NCBI GenBank assembly: GCA_035570235.1
Contig: DATMML010000092.1
Coordinates: 1-37,085 of the forward strand
Source: Vicinamibacteria bacterium
GTDB lineage: Bacteria; Acidobacteriota; Vicinamibacteria; Fen-336
Reading direction: 5' to 3'
DNA length: 37,085 nt
Under the pieces are notes generated by a model that had not been told where the DNA came from, searched no databases, and was given only the letters and a program-made list of their open reading frames with translations. The position numbers were made by a program, and so were the translations under genes. This document shows, in pieces, positions 8,292 through 17,554 of the stretch; the first letter of the stretch is position 1; the number at the start of each line of letters is the position of its first letter.

Positions 8292-9947
8292 GTGAAGAGG
8301 AAGAGTGGCCAGCTGACCCTTCGAGGCGCGGCAAGCCTGATCCTGAGCCTCACCTTTTTGAGCCCGGGTGGCCTCCACGCCGCGCCTACGGATGAGGCCG
8401 CCCTCGTCCATGTCCTGAACAGGCTGGGTTACGGACCCCGGCCGCGTGATCTCGAGACGCTCAGGGTCGTGGGCGTCAAGAGATGGATCGAGGACCAGCT
8501 GCGCCCCGATGGCGTTCCCGACCGCGCGATGGCCGCCCGCCTGGCGCCCCTCAAGACGGTCGGCCTCTCCACAAAGGAGCTCCTCAAGGGCTACGAGATC
8601 CCGCCCGAGGCCCGGCAGGCGGCGGCGAAGGCCCGGGCGGAGCTGGAGAAGGCCGGCGAGGAGGAGCAGAAGCAGGCACGTCGTGACCTCATGAAGAAGT
8701 ACGCTCCACAGATGGAGGGCAGTCCCCGCCAGGTGCTGGATGAGCTACAGGAGGCCAAGGTCCTCCGCGCGCTCTACAGCGAGCGACAGCTCGATGAAGT
8801 CCTGGTCGATTTCTGGATGAACCACTTCAACGTCTTCGCGCAGAAGGGCCCCGAGCGCTTCCTGATCGGGGAGTACGAGCGGGACGTCATCCGGCCGCGG
8901 GCCTGGGGCCGCTTCGAGGACCTGCTCCTGGCCACCGCCGAGAGCCCGGCCATGCTCTTCTATCTCGACAACTGGCTCTCCGCCGACCCCAACGCGCCCC
9001 CGCCCGGACGGGCTCGCGGACGCTACCTCCGGCCCGGCGGCTTCGGCGGGCCCGCGCAGCCGGGGCAGCGCCCCAAGCGGGGCCTCAACGAGAACTACGC
9101 CCGCGAGATCATGGAACTGCACACGCTGGGCGTGGACGGGGGCTATACCCAGAAGGACGTGACGGAGGTCGCCCGCTGCTTCACGGGCTGGACGATCCGC
9201 GGCCTCCGCCAGCAGAACCCCGAGTTCACCTTTGATGACCGCATTCACGACCACGGCGAGAAGCTCGTGCTCGGACAGAGGATCTTCGGGGGCGGCGGTC
9301 AGGAGGAGGCCCGCAGGGTCATCCACATCCTCGCCACTCACCCCTCCACGGCAACGTTCATCTCCACGAAGCTCTGCCGTCGGTTCGTGGCCGACGATCC
9401 GCCGGCCGCCCTGGTGGACCGGGCCGCCGCGACCTTCCGGCAGACCGACGGCAACATCCGCGAGGTGGTGCGGACCATCGTGACCTCCCCCGAGTTCTTG
9501 GCTCCGGAGGCCCGGGCGGCCAAAATCAAGACCCCCCTGGAGTTCGTGGTGAGCGCGGCGCGGGTGGCGGGGGCGCGGGTCGAGGACGCTACCGAGCTGG
9601 CCCGACGCATCGCGGCCATGGGCATGCCCCTCTACATGCAAGCGCCCCCCACCGGCTACAAGGACACCGCCGAGGCCTGGGTCTCCACGAGCGGACTCGT
9701 GGCGCGGCTGAATTTCGCCCTCGACCTCGCGGGAGGCCGCATCCGGGGGGTCACGGTGGATGCCGCGGGCCTGGCTCCCGCAGGGCCGGACGAAAAGGCC
9801 CTGGCCGACTCCATGGCCGCACGACTCGTCCCCGCCGGCCTCTCCGAGGCCACGCGCAAGGCCGTGGAGGGCGAGGCGGGGCTCGGGCTTGACCCCGCCC
9901 GCGTGGCCGGGCTCGTCCTGGGCAGCCCAGAGTTCCAGAGGAGATAG
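8292..9947 (+). CDS. DUF1800 family exported protein
   Basis: A 551-residue member of the DUF1800 family, whose function is unknown; members are nearly always followed by a DUF1501 gene, as here (2-bp gap). It has an N-terminal signal peptide (about 1-31, KRKSGQL then a hydrophobic run ending GGLHAA). The family core starts at about residue 37 with LVHVLNRLGYGPRP. Typical later landmarks are FWMNHFNVFAQKG, GLNENYAREIMELHTLGVDG and YTQKDVTEVARCFTGWTI. The GTG at 8292 is the first credible start; no strong ribosome-binding site is visible. The gene is divergent from amiC, across a 120-bp interval with a GGGGTGGGGTT/CCCCCC hairpin. Confidence 0.9.
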   Translation: MKRKSGQLTLRGAASLILSLTFLSPGGLHAAPTDEAALVHVLNRLGYGPRPRDLETLRVVGVKRWIEDQLRPDGVPDRAMAARLAPLKTVGLSTKELLKGYEIPPEARQAAAKARAELEKAGEEEQKQARRDLMKKYAPQMEGSPRQVLDELQEAKVLRALYSERQLDEVLVDFWMNHFNVFAQKGPERFLIGEYERDVIRPRAWGRFEDLLLATAESPAMLFYLDNWLSADPNAPPPGRARGRYLRPGGFGGPAQPGQRPKRGLNENYAREIMELHTLGVDGGYTQKDVTEVARCFTGWTIRGLRQQNPEFTFDDRIHDHGEKLVLGQRIFGGGGQEEARRVIHILATHPSTATFISTKLCRRFVADDPPAALVDRAAATFRQTDGNIREVVRTIVTSPEFLAPEARAAKIKTPLEFVVSAARVAGARVEDATELARRIAAMGMPLYMQAPPTGYKDTAEAWVSTSGLVARLNFALDLAGGRIRGVTVDAAGLAPAGPDEKALADSMAARLVPAGLSEATRKAVEGEAGLGLDPARVAGLVLGSPEFQRR

Positions 9948-9949
9948 GC

Positions 9950-11200
9950 ATGCTCACGCGACGGGTCTTCCTCAAGTCTTCGGGCCTGGCCCTGGTTTCT
10001 TTCGGTGCGGTCCCGCACGTTCTGCTGCGCTCGGTCCAGGCCGCGCAAGGAGCGAAACAGAAGAAGACGCTGGTCGTTGTCTTCCAGCGCGGAGCCTGCG
10101 ACGGGCTCAATACCGTGATTCCCTACGGCGAGCACGCATACCGCGTGCTGCGGCCCACTATCGCCGTCCCCCCGCCGAAAGCCGGGGGGACGGATGCGGC
10201 CCTGGATCTGGACGGCTTCTTCGGCCTCCACCCCGCGCTCGAGCCGCTGATGCCGCTGTGGCGGAGGGGCGACCTGGCCGCGGTCCAGGCCATCGGTAGC
10301 CCCGACGGCACCCGGTCTCATTTCGACGCTCAGGACTTCATGGAGTCCGGCACCCCGGGCCGCAAGGCCACCGAGGATGGCTGGATGAACCGTTGCCTCC
10401 AGGCCACCCCCGACCCTGAGTCGACACCTCTGCGCGCCATCGCCCTCACCCCCACCTTGCCCCGCTCGCTCGCGGGCAAATACCCGGCCGTGGCCCTGGC
10501 CAACATCCGGGACTTCGGCCTGAGGCCCGCCGCGGGCCCCGCGGTGGGAAGGGGATTCGAGGAAATGTACGCGGGCGCCGTCCACGATACTCTGCACGGA
10601 ACCGGCCAGGAGGCCTTCGAGGCCATCCAGTTCCTCAAGAAAACGGACGCCGCAAAGTACCAGCCGGCGGAAGGGGTCCAATACCCGCGCGGGCCTTACG
10701 GTGACAGCCTCCGGCAAATCGCCCAGCTCCTGAAGGCGGATGTCGGCGTGGAGATGGCCTTCACGGAGGTGGGCGGCTGGGACCACCATGCGGCCGAGGG
10801 AGGGGTCCAGGGCCAGCTCGCCAACCGCTTGCGCGACTTCGGCTCCGCGTTGGCCGCGCTCCACCAGGACTTGGGCGACCGCATGCAGGACGTGGTGGTC
10901 GTGACCATGACGGAGTTCGGGCGAACCGTCCGCGAGAACGGCAACCGCGGGACCGACCACGGCCACGCTAGCGTGTCGTTCGTGATGGGGGGGCGCGTCC
11001 GGGGCGGGAAGGTCCACGGGCGCTGGCCGGGACTCTCCCCGGACCGACTCTACGAGGGCCGCGACCTGGCTATCACCACGGACTTCCGAGACCTTCTGGG
11101 CGAGGTCCTGACCCGCCATCTGGGGGCCAGGAGCTTGGCCTCCGTGTTCCCGGGCCGCAGCGGAAGCCCCGCGCGCTTCCCGGGCGTCATGAAGGCCTAG
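9950..11200 (+). CDS. DUF1501 family Tat-exported protein
   Basis: A 416-residue DUF1501 protein, a branch of the alkaline-phosphatase/sulfatase-like superfamily with no assigned reaction. The N terminus carries a twin-arginine signal, TRRVFLKSSGLALVSFG, so it is folded in the cytoplasm before export. The family core begins with LVVVFQRGACDGLNTVIPYG and contains DGTRSHFDAQDFMESGTPG, EVGGWDHHAAEGGVQGQL and the C-terminal TMTEFGRTVRENGNRGTDHG. The His/Asp-rich motifs would fit metal binding. AGGAG lies 8 bases before the ATG. It is surely co-transcribed with the DUF1800 gene. Substrate unknown. Confidence 0.92.
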   Translation: MLTRRVFLKSSGLALVSFGAVPHVLLRSVQAAQGAKQKKTLVVVFQRGACDGLNTVIPYGEHAYRVLRPTIAVPPPKAGGTDAALDLDGFFGLHPALEPLMPLWRRGDLAAVQAIGSPDGTRSHFDAQDFMESGTPGRKATEDGWMNRCLQATPDPESTPLRAIALTPTLPRSLAGKYPAVALANIRDFGLRPAAGPAVGRGFEEMYAGAVHDTLHGTGQEAFEAIQFLKKTDAAKYQPAEGVQYPRGPYGDSLRQIAQLLKADVGVEMAFTEVGGWDHHAAEGGVQGQLANRLRDFGSALAALHQDLGDRMQDVVVVTMTEFGRTVRENGNRGTDHGHASVSFVMGGRVRGGKVHGRWPGLSPDRLYEGRDLAITTDFRDLLGEVLTRHLGARSLASVFPGRSGSPARFPGVMKA

Positions 11201-11260
11201 GCGCCAGGCGGGTCGCGTTCTCCCGACCCTTGGTCGAAGCCCCAGGTCAGTGCGGTCCCT

Positions 11261-11276
11261 GGGCTCGGCCGAGCCC
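11261..11276. terminator. Palindrome between convergent genes
   Basis: GGGCTCGGCCGAGCCC is a perfect 16-bp palindrome touching the stop codon of the O-methyltransferase, in the 76-bp gap where it converges with the DUF1501 gene. No T run follows on either strand, so a terminator role is plausible but unproven. Confidence 0.4.
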
Positions 11277-11933
11277 TTAGTCCAGCTTCTGAACGAGGGT
11301 CAGGCCGTCGGCCACGGGAATCATCACGGACCGCACGCGGATATCGGAGGCCACGAAGTCGTTGAAGGCCCGTATGGCGCGGGTGTCCTCATCCTGGGCG
11401 TCCGGCCGGACGACCTCGCCGCTCCAGAGGACGTTGTCGACGGCGATGAGCCCGCGCGGTCGCAAGCGACGCAGGCTCTCCTCGTAGTACGTGAGGTAGC
11501 TCGTCTTGTCCGCGTCGATGAAGACGAAGTCGAAGGGCGGCTCCAGGGGAAGGGATCGTAGGGTCTCCGCAGCCGGCCCCAGGCGCAGCTCGATCCGCTC
11601 ACTGAGGCCGGCGCGGGCCCAATATCGGCGCGCGATCGCGGTCCATTCCTCGCTCACGTCGCAGGCCAGCAGCCGACCCTCCGGGCCCAGGCCGCGGGCG
11701 ATACAGAGCGAACTGTACCCGGTGAAGGTGCCCACCTCGAGGGCCCGACGCGCGCCTATGGCCGCGACCAGCACCGTCAGCAGCGTGCCCTGATCGGCCG
11801 CGATCTGCATGCGGGCTCGGGAGCCCAAGGCGGCGGTGTCCGCGCGCAGCTCCCGGAGAAGGCCGTCGTCCGGCGTGCGGTGGGCGAGCACGTAGGCGTA
11901 AAGGCGGTCGTCCAGGGATATGAACTTCGTCAT
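11277..11933 (-). CDS. SAM-dependent O-methyltransferase
   Basis: Class I methyltransferase of the catechol/caffeoyl-CoA O-methyltransferase family (218 residues, cytoplasmic, expected divalent-metal dependence). SAM-binding motif I is ALEVGTFTGYSSLCIA (after GARR), the acidic residue closing strand 2 is in LLACDVSEEW, and the metal-binding FDFVFIDADKTSY is intact. The later NVLWSGEV also fits the family. The ATG at 11933 (MTKFISLDD) matches the usual N terminus; the open frame extends to 12023 but that part is antisense of the upstream spacer of the amidase gene. Substrate cannot be inferred from its single-gene setting. Confidence 0.9.
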   Translation of the reverse strand: MTKFISLDDRLYAYVLAHRTPDDGLLRELRADTAALGSRARMQIAADQGTLLTVLVAAIGARRALEVGTFTGYSSLCIARGLGPEGRLLACDVSEEWTAIARRYWARAGLSERIELRLGPAAETLRSLPLEPPFDFVFIDADKTSYLTYYEESLRRLRPRGLIAVDNVLWSGEVVRPDAQDEDTRAIRAFNDFVASDIRVRSVMIPVADGLTLVQKLD

Positions 11934-12161
11934 GGGCGGTGCGGGCCGCTCACGATTGGACACCCCCCGACCACCCGCCGTCAACGGGTGCTCCCGCGGT
12001 ATGATTCCGGCAAGGGAGATCAAAGCCGAAAAGCCCGGCCGGAAGGGTCAATCGAGTCCCGACGGCGGGAGCACCCTGTCGCGTCCACCCCGGGGCGGCG
12101 TGAGAGCCCGGACTTCAATTCAGGCCACGATCGACAGGCGGAAGCCATCGAGGAGAAGCTC

Positions 12162-13817
12162 ATGAGCGGGAATCAAGCGGGCGGCGAGGAAGCGCGAACC
12201 CTGGGTCGGAGGACCTTCTTACGCTACGGCGCCTTGGGGGGCGTGGCGGCGGCGGTGACGGGCTCGGCCCGTTCAGGCTCCGGGGAGCCGGCTCCCCCCC
12301 CCGCGGAACCCGCCCCCTTCGAGCTGGAGGAGGCTACCATCGCCACGCTCCAGGAACGGATGCAGTCGGGTGCCCTCACCGCCCGCGCTCTCACCGAGGC
12401 GTACCTTGCGCGCATCGAAGGGCTGGACCGCCAAGGCCCTGCCCTGCGTTCCGTCCTGGAGACAAACCCCGATGCCCTCGCCATCGCGGCCGCCTTGGAT
12501 GAGGAGCGGAAGGCGAAGGGTGCCCGCGGCCCCCTGCACGGCATCCCCGTCCTCCTGAAAGACAACATTGGTACCGGGGACCGGATGATGACCACGGCCG
12601 GATCCTTGGCCCTCGCCGGTAGTTACTCGGCCGAGGACTCCTTCCTGGCGAAGCGACTGCGCGAGGCGGGCGCCGTTCTCCTCGGAAAAGCCAACCTTTC
12701 CGAGTGGGCGAACTTCCGATCGTCCCACTCCAGCAGCGGCTGGAGTGGCCGCGGGGGCCAGTGTCGGAACCCCTACGCTCTCGACCGCAACCCCTGCGGC
12801 TCCAGTTCCGGCTCGGGAGCGGCGGTATCGGCAAACCTTTGCGCGCTGGCGGTGGGGAGCGAGACGGACGGCTCCATCGTCTGCCCCTCCTCGGCCAACG
12901 GGATCGTGGGCATCAAGCCCACGCTCGGGCTGGTGAGCCGCGCGGGCATGATCCCGCTCGCCCACAGCCAGGACACCGCGGGCCCCATGTGCCGCACGGT
13001 GGCGGATGCGGCGGCGCTCCTCGGCGTCCTGGCCGGGGTGGATCCCCGCGACACCGCCACCGCGAAGAGCCGCGGCCACGCCGCCCCTGACTACACGAAG
13101 TTCCTGGACCCCGAGGGGCTGCGGGGCGCGCGCATCGGCGTCGCCCGGAAGATGTTCGGCTTCAACGAGGCCGTGGACCGCCTCCTAGAGGACGCGCTGG
13201 CGGAGATGAAACGCGGCGGCGCCGTGCTGGTGGATCCCGCCGACCTCCCGTCCAGCAGCCAGCTCGAGGAGGCCGAACTCGAAGTGCTGCTTTACGAGTT
13301 CAAGGCCGATCTCAACTCCTATCTGGCGGGCCTCGGCCCACGCATCGCCGTCCGAACCCTCGCCGACATCATCGCCTACAACGATAGCCACCGTTCGGAC
13401 GAGTTGCCGTACTTCGGCCAGGATCTCCTCGTGAAAGCGGAGGCGAAGGGACCTTTGACCACGCCCGCGTACCTCAAGGCCCTGGAAAAGAGCAAGCGAC
13501 TCGCCGGCAAGGATGGCCTGGACGCCACGATCCGGCGGCACGGGCTGGACGCGATCGTGGCCCCCACGGGGGGACCGGCCTGGGTGATCGACCTCGTGAA
13601 CGGTGACCACTTTTCCGGAGGCAGCTCCACCCATCCCGCGGTCGCCGGCTACCCGAACATCAGCGTGCCCGCCGGTTTCATCTCCGGCTTGCCGGTCGGG
13701 ATCTCGTTCATGGGACAGGCCTGGAGCGAGCCGACGCTGCTGAAACTGGCCTCCTCTTTCGAGCACGCCACGAAGCACCGGCGGCCGCCCCGTTTCCGCC
13801 CCCACGCGGAGGTCTAG
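12162..13817 (+). CDS. Tat-exported amidase-signature family hydrolase
   Basis: Serine hydrolase of the amidase-signature family (551 residues from the ATG at 12162), acting on C-N amide bonds. A twin-arginine signal is present (GRRTFLRYGALGGVAAAV, about 16-33), so the enzyme is likely periplasmic. The catalytic Lys is in PVLLKDNIGT, and the Ser-cisSer-Lys triad is completed by GSSSGSGAAVSAN and GSETDGSIVCPSSANGIVG. AGGAG lies 7 bases upstream of the chosen start. The frame is open back to 11880, but that stretch is antisense of the methyltransferase. The C-terminal half contains the usual IVAPTGG and GYPNISVPAG segments. Natural substrate unknown; a peptide amide or small amide are possibilities. 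Confidence 0.9.
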   Translation: MSGNQAGGEEARTLGRRTFLRYGALGGVAAAVTGSARSGSGEPAPPPAEPAPFELEEATIATLQERMQSGALTARALTEAYLARIEGLDRQGPALRSVLETNPDALAIAAALDEERKAKGARGPLHGIPVLLKDNIGTGDRMMTTAGSLALAGSYSAEDSFLAKRLREAGAVLLGKANLSEWANFRSSHSSSGWSGRGGQCRNPYALDRNPCGSSSGSGAAVSANLCALAVGSETDGSIVCPSSANGIVGIKPTLGLVSRAGMIPLAHSQDTAGPMCRTVADAAALLGVLAGVDPRDTATAKSRGHAAPDYTKFLDPEGLRGARIGVARKMFGFNEAVDRLLEDALAEMKRGGAVLVDPADLPSSSQLEEAELEVLLYEFKADLNSYLAGLGPRIAVRTLADIIAYNDSHRSDELPYFGQDLLVKAEAKGPLTTPAYLKALEKSKRLAGKDGLDATIRRHGLDAIVAPTGGPAWVIDLVNGDHFSGGSSTHPAVAGYPNISVPAGFISGLPVGISFMGQAWSEPTLLKLASSFEHATKHRRPPRFRPHAEV

Positions 13818-14195
13818 CTTTCCTCTAGCGCCAACGCATCGCTCGATCGTCGTGTCCTTTCTGAGCCCGGAGGCGTTTGTGCTCCTTGTTTGGACCCGTT
13901 CCGGCGGCCGCCCGTGCGATGCTCGCAAAACGGACTCTACCGGGGCAAGGGTTGGTGGGGCCCGTACGCCTTCTTTGGGTGTCGGGGCGTGCTCACGGGT
14001 CTCCTGTGCCCGAGATCAACTCCCGAGGGGGGAAGCCTGAATTGATTGGCTTAGGTCCTCGCCAAATTGCGGCCGATCTCAGACTTGTGAGGACCGAACT
14101 GCCGAGACGGTGCTTTCGGCGTGAGAGTATCGTATACTCTGTTGTCGAAAAACGTATCAGTTAAATAGGACTGCGGCACCCGGGGGCGTGTCACT
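13818..14195. other. Intergenic region upstream of c-di-GMP gene
   Basis: No credible gene. The last 100 bases are less GC-rich than the surroundings and include the inverted repeat at 14124-14140 and a TATACT hexamer at 14133-14138, so the regulatory signals of the downstream gene probably lie here. Confidence 0.5.
14124..14140 (+). promoter_or_regulatory. Inverted repeat overlapping a -10-like hexamer
   Basis: AGAGTAT-CGT-ATACTCT is a perfect 7-3-7 inverted repeat. It contains TATACT, a good match to a sigma70 -10 element, 58-63 bases upstream of the start of the c-di-GMP gene. No clear -35 is seen. This could be a repressor operator over the promoter. Confidence 0.45.
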
Positions 14196-16313
14196 GTGAT
14201 GGGAAAGCCACTGCGGGTCCTCATCGTGGACGATGCCGAGCCGGACGCGCTCCGTATCGTAGCGCTCCTCCGCGGCGGTGGCTACGAGCCCGCGTTTGCG
14301 CGGGTGGAGACGGCGCCCGGGCTCCTTGCCGCCCTGCCCCGCGAAGACTGGGACGTGCTGGTCACGGACCACGAGCTCCCCCAGTTCGGAGCGCTCGAGG
14401 TTCTGGAGATCCTCCACGCCCAGGAGCGCGACCTGCCCGTGATCGTGGTCGCCGGCTCGGTGAGCGACGAAGAGCTGGTCGCGGTGATGCGCGCGGGGGC
14501 CCAGGACTGCCTTGTCAAGGGCAACCTGGGTCGGCTCTGCGTGGCCGTGGACCGGAGCCTGCGCGACGCCGAGGAGCGACGGGCCCGCCGAGAGTCCGAC
14601 CGCCGGCGGAGCGAAGCCGAGGAGCGGTACCGCACTCTGGTCGAGGAGATTCCTGCCCTCACCTACATTGCCTGGGCGGACGACAAAGGCAGCACCATGT
14701 ACGTGAGTCCCCAGATCAAAGCCATGATCGGGATCTCCCCCGCCGAATGGCTGGCGGAGCCTGAATCCTGGTCGAAGCACCTTCACCCTGATGACCGAGA
14801 CCGAGTGCTGGTCGAGTACCGGCAGGCCTGGTCCACAAACAAGCCCTTTCTGGCCGAGTACCGGGTCCTCGACCCCGACGGCCACGTGGTTTGGTGGCGG
14901 GATGAAGGCCGCTTGATCCCCGCCAGCAACGGCCGGCCCCAGTTCGTGCGCGGCTTCATCCTCGACATCACGGAGCGGAAGCAGGCGGAAGAGACGATCC
15001 GTCACATGACCTACCACGACCAGCTCACGGGCCTGCCCAACGGGGCGCTCCTCCACGAGCGCCTGCGGCTAGCCATCCTGGACGCTCGGCGCGAGCGGCA
15101 GCCGTTGGCCCTGCTCCTCATGAACGTGGACCGCTTCCGCGAGATCAACCACACTCTCGGGCACCAAAACGGGGACCGCGTCCTCCTCGAGCTGGCGGAG
15201 CGGCTGGGGGACGTGTTGGGCGAGCCGGACCGGGTGGCACGCCTGCGGGGGGATGAATTTGCCCTCCTCCTCCCGGGAGCGGACGCGAACCTGGCCCGGC
15301 AGGTGGCGGCGAAGGTCTTGAAAGCCTTGGAGCAGCCGTTCGTGGTGGAGCGACTGCCGATCGAGATCGGAGCCAGCGTGGGGATCAGCGTGCAGCCCGA
15401 CCACGGCGACGAGGCCGAAATCCTCCTGCAGAGGGCGGACATGGCCATGCAGGCGGCGAAGCGCTTGACCGGTGGCTGCGTGGTGTACTCGCCAGAATGC
15501 GACCCCTACGACCCGCGGCGCCTCGCTCTGCTCGGCGAGCTGCGACGCGCCATCGAAGCCGACCAGCTCGTGCTGCACTACCAGCCCAAGGTGGACCTGA
15601 AGACGCGAGCGGTGGTCGGGGCGGAGGCGCTCGTGCGCTGGCGGCATCCCAAGAGGGGCATGGTCCCCCCCGACCAGTTCATCCCCCTCGCCGAGCAGGG
15701 CGGCCTCATCAAGCCCCTCACGCGCTGGGTCCTGGACCACGCCCTCAGCCAGTGCGAGGCCTGGACCCGCGAGCGCCCCAGAATCCCGGTGGCCGTCAAC
15801 CTCTCGGCCCGCAACCTGCACGATCCCCAGCTCGTGGAGCAGGTCGCGGGCCTCCTGGCCTCGCGGGGCGTGGCGCCCGAACTCCTGCAGCTGGAGCTGA
15901 CGGAGAGCGCGGTCATGACCGATCCGGTGCGGGCGGGGGAGATCCTGAGCGTCCTGGAGTCGAGCGGGGTGGGAATCTCCATCGACGACTTCGGGACCGG
16001 TTACACTTCTCTCGCCTATTTGCGCCGCCTGCCCGTCTCCGAGCTCAAGATCGACAAGTCGTTCGTCATGGGCATGGCCCGCGGAGATGAAGACACCGCG
16101 ATCGTCCGCTCCACCAACGACCTCGGCCACAACCTCGGCCTGAGCGTGGTGGCGGAGGGCGTCGAGGATGAGTCCACCCTCAACCTCCTGGGCTCCTTCG
16201 GCTGTGACGCGGCCCAGGGCTTCTACATGGGCCGGCCCATGCCGCCCGATGATCTCGCCCGGTGGCTCCGGGAGTCGCCCTGGGGTGGACACCCGGGCAA
16301 CAACCGCACCTGA
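14196..16313 (+). CDS. REC-PAS-GGDEF-EAL c-di-GMP signalling protein
   Basis: Cytoplasmic response regulator predicted to turn over cyclic di-GMP; no membrane segment. Receiver domain (about 5-125) has acidic pocket VDD, phospho-acceptor D58 and K109. A PAS domain follows (about 145-262), then GGDEF (about 270-435), then EAL (about 445-695). The GGDEF signature is RGDEF (352-356), so cyclase activity is uncertain. The EAL side looks intact: EAL at 478-480, NLSARN, ELTES, DDFGTG at 598-603, KIDKSF and VVAEGVED. Net phosphodiesterase activity is the best guess. GTG (14196) and ATG (14199) are adjacent start choices, neither with a clear ribosome-binding site. No histidine kinase is beside it. 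Confidence 0.92.
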   Translation: MMGKPLRVLIVDDAEPDALRIVALLRGGGYEPAFARVETAPGLLAALPREDWDVLVTDHELPQFGALEVLEILHAQERDLPVIVVAGSVSDEELVAVMRAGAQDCLVKGNLGRLCVAVDRSLRDAEERRARRESDRRRSEAEERYRTLVEEIPALTYIAWADDKGSTMYVSPQIKAMIGISPAEWLAEPESWSKHLHPDDRDRVLVEYRQAWSTNKPFLAEYRVLDPDGHVVWWRDEGRLIPASNGRPQFVRGFILDITERKQAEETIRHMTYHDQLTGLPNGALLHERLRLAILDARRERQPLALLLMNVDRFREINHTLGHQNGDRVLLELAERLGDVLGEPDRVARLRGDEFALLLPGADANLARQVAAKVLKALEQPFVVERLPIEIGASVGISVQPDHGDEAEILLQRADMAMQAAKRLTGGCVVYSPECDPYDPRRLALLGELRRAIEADQLVLHYQPKVDLKTRAVVGAEALVRWRHPKRGMVPPDQFIPLAEQGGLIKPLTRWVLDHALSQCEAWTRERPRIPVAVNLSARNLHDPQLVEQVAGLLASRGVAPELLQLELTESAVMTDPVRAGEILSVLESSGVGISIDDFGTGYTSLAYLRRLPVSELKIDKSFVMGMARGDEDTAIVRSTNDLGHNLGLSVVAEGVEDESTLNLLGSFGCDAAQGFYMGRPMPPDDLARWLRESPWGGHPGNNRT

Positions 16314-16362
16314 TCTTCGAGTCGCCGAGAAGCCCCCCCCACCGACAGAACGGAGGGTCGGC

Positions 16363-17475
16363 TCAACGCCCTAGGAAGGCGTCCTCAACGCCAAAGAAAG
16401 CCGGTTTGGCCCGGTAGCCCTCATCGAAGAGGAGGGGGTTATCGGCGCCGAAGAAAGCGTCGATCCACGAGTGCTTGTCGCTGAAGCCCCAGAAGGTGAC
16501 CGCGTGGCAGCGGGCCTCAGCCGCGCAGACGGCCACAATGTCATGGAACACGTGCTTTTGGAGGTCGAGCCGCTGGGCGGTGCTTCCGGGGGCAGTCCGG
16601 ATCCTGACGTCCATCTCGCTGATATTGACCAGGAGTCCGAGAGCGGCGAGCCGCTGCATGTTGGCGGCGATGTCGGCGGGCTGGGGATACGAAGTCGCGT
16701 CGACGTGCATTTGCATCCCCACACCGTCGATGGGCACGCCCCCCTGCTTGAGACCCTGGACGAGTTCATAGACGCGGTCCGACTTGAGCCCTTTCCCCTC
16801 GGCGTCATACTCGTTGTAGAAGAGAAGCGCGCCCGGGTCCGCTTCGCGGGCCGTGCGGAAGGCGGCCGCGATGTAGTCGGGACCGAGTCCTCGGGAGAAG
16901 ACCGTATCCCGCAGCCCGGAGCCGTCGGTGGCGATCGCCTCGTTCACGACGTCCCAGGCGGCCACATGGCCTCGATAGTGGCTTGCGACGGTGCGGATGT
17001 GGTTGGCCATGGCGTCCCGAAGCTCAGGGGGCGACAGGGTGCCGACCCATGGCGGCGTGGCGCCGTGCCACACCAGGGCGTGGCCCTTAACCCTCATGCC
17101 GTTCGCCTCGGCAAAGGCCACGATGGCGTCACCTCCCGAGAAGTCGAAAACGCCCTGCTCCCGCTGGATTGGGTCCCACTTCATCTCGTATTCGGCGGTC
17201 AGATAGCTGAAGTGCCGGCTGAGGGTCGCGACGTAGTCGGGCTCCGAGGCAAGGTAACCCGACTGGACGGCCGCACCCACCCACTTTCCTGCCCCGGTTG
17301 CAGCGTCGCGGAGCGGACCGACGCTGGCGGCTGGGGGCCCGGACGTCGGCATCGGAGTCGACGCGACGCCGTCACCGCCCCCGCCGCAGGCGGCGAGGGC
17401 GGTGACGAGCGCAAGAAGCATTCCCAACCGCGCTCCCCTCACGTTAAGGCTCATCGCTACCTTGGTCCGGAGCAT
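16363..17475 (-). CDS. Lipoprotein endo-1,4-beta-xylanase, GH10
   Basis: Hydrolyses internal beta-1,4 bonds of xylan. From the ATG at 17475 (GAGGA 4 bases upstream) the protein has 370 residues: a type II signal peptide with lipobox LAAC (Cys30), a Gly/Ser/Pro linker, and one GH10 barrel (about 55-365). The acid/base is E179 in WDVVNEA and the nucleophile E287 in NISEMDVRI. KGHALVWHG and EYEMKWDPIQ are other family landmarks. No carbohydrate-binding module is present. The lipid anchor suggests it stays on the cell envelope. The frame is open to 17661 without support; an ATG at 17454 is an alternative. It stands alone, with no transporter or xylosidase beside it. Confidence 0.93.
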   Translation of the reverse strand: MLRTKVAMSLNVRGARLGMLLALVTALAACGGGGDGVASTPMPTSGPPAASVGPLRDAATGAGKWVGAAVQSGYLASEPDYVATLSRHFSYLTAEYEMKWDPIQREQGVFDFSGGDAIVAFAEANGMRVKGHALVWHGATPPWVGTLSPPELRDAMANHIRTVASHYRGHVAAWDVVNEAIATDGSGLRDTVFSRGLGPDYIAAAFRTAREADPGALLFYNEYDAEGKGLKSDRVYELVQGLKQGGVPIDGVGMQMHVDATSYPQPADIAANMQRLAALGLLVNISEMDVRIRTAPGSTAQRLDLQKHVFHDIVAVCAAEARCHAVTFWGFSDKHSWIDAFFGADNPLLFDEGYRAKPAFFGVEDAFLGR

Positions 17476-17554
17476 CGGTCCTCGGGGGAACTCTCCTCCG
17501 TCCGGTTGGGATCCGCAAGGGCGCCATTCGCTATTCCTGCGCGACGCACTGAGC

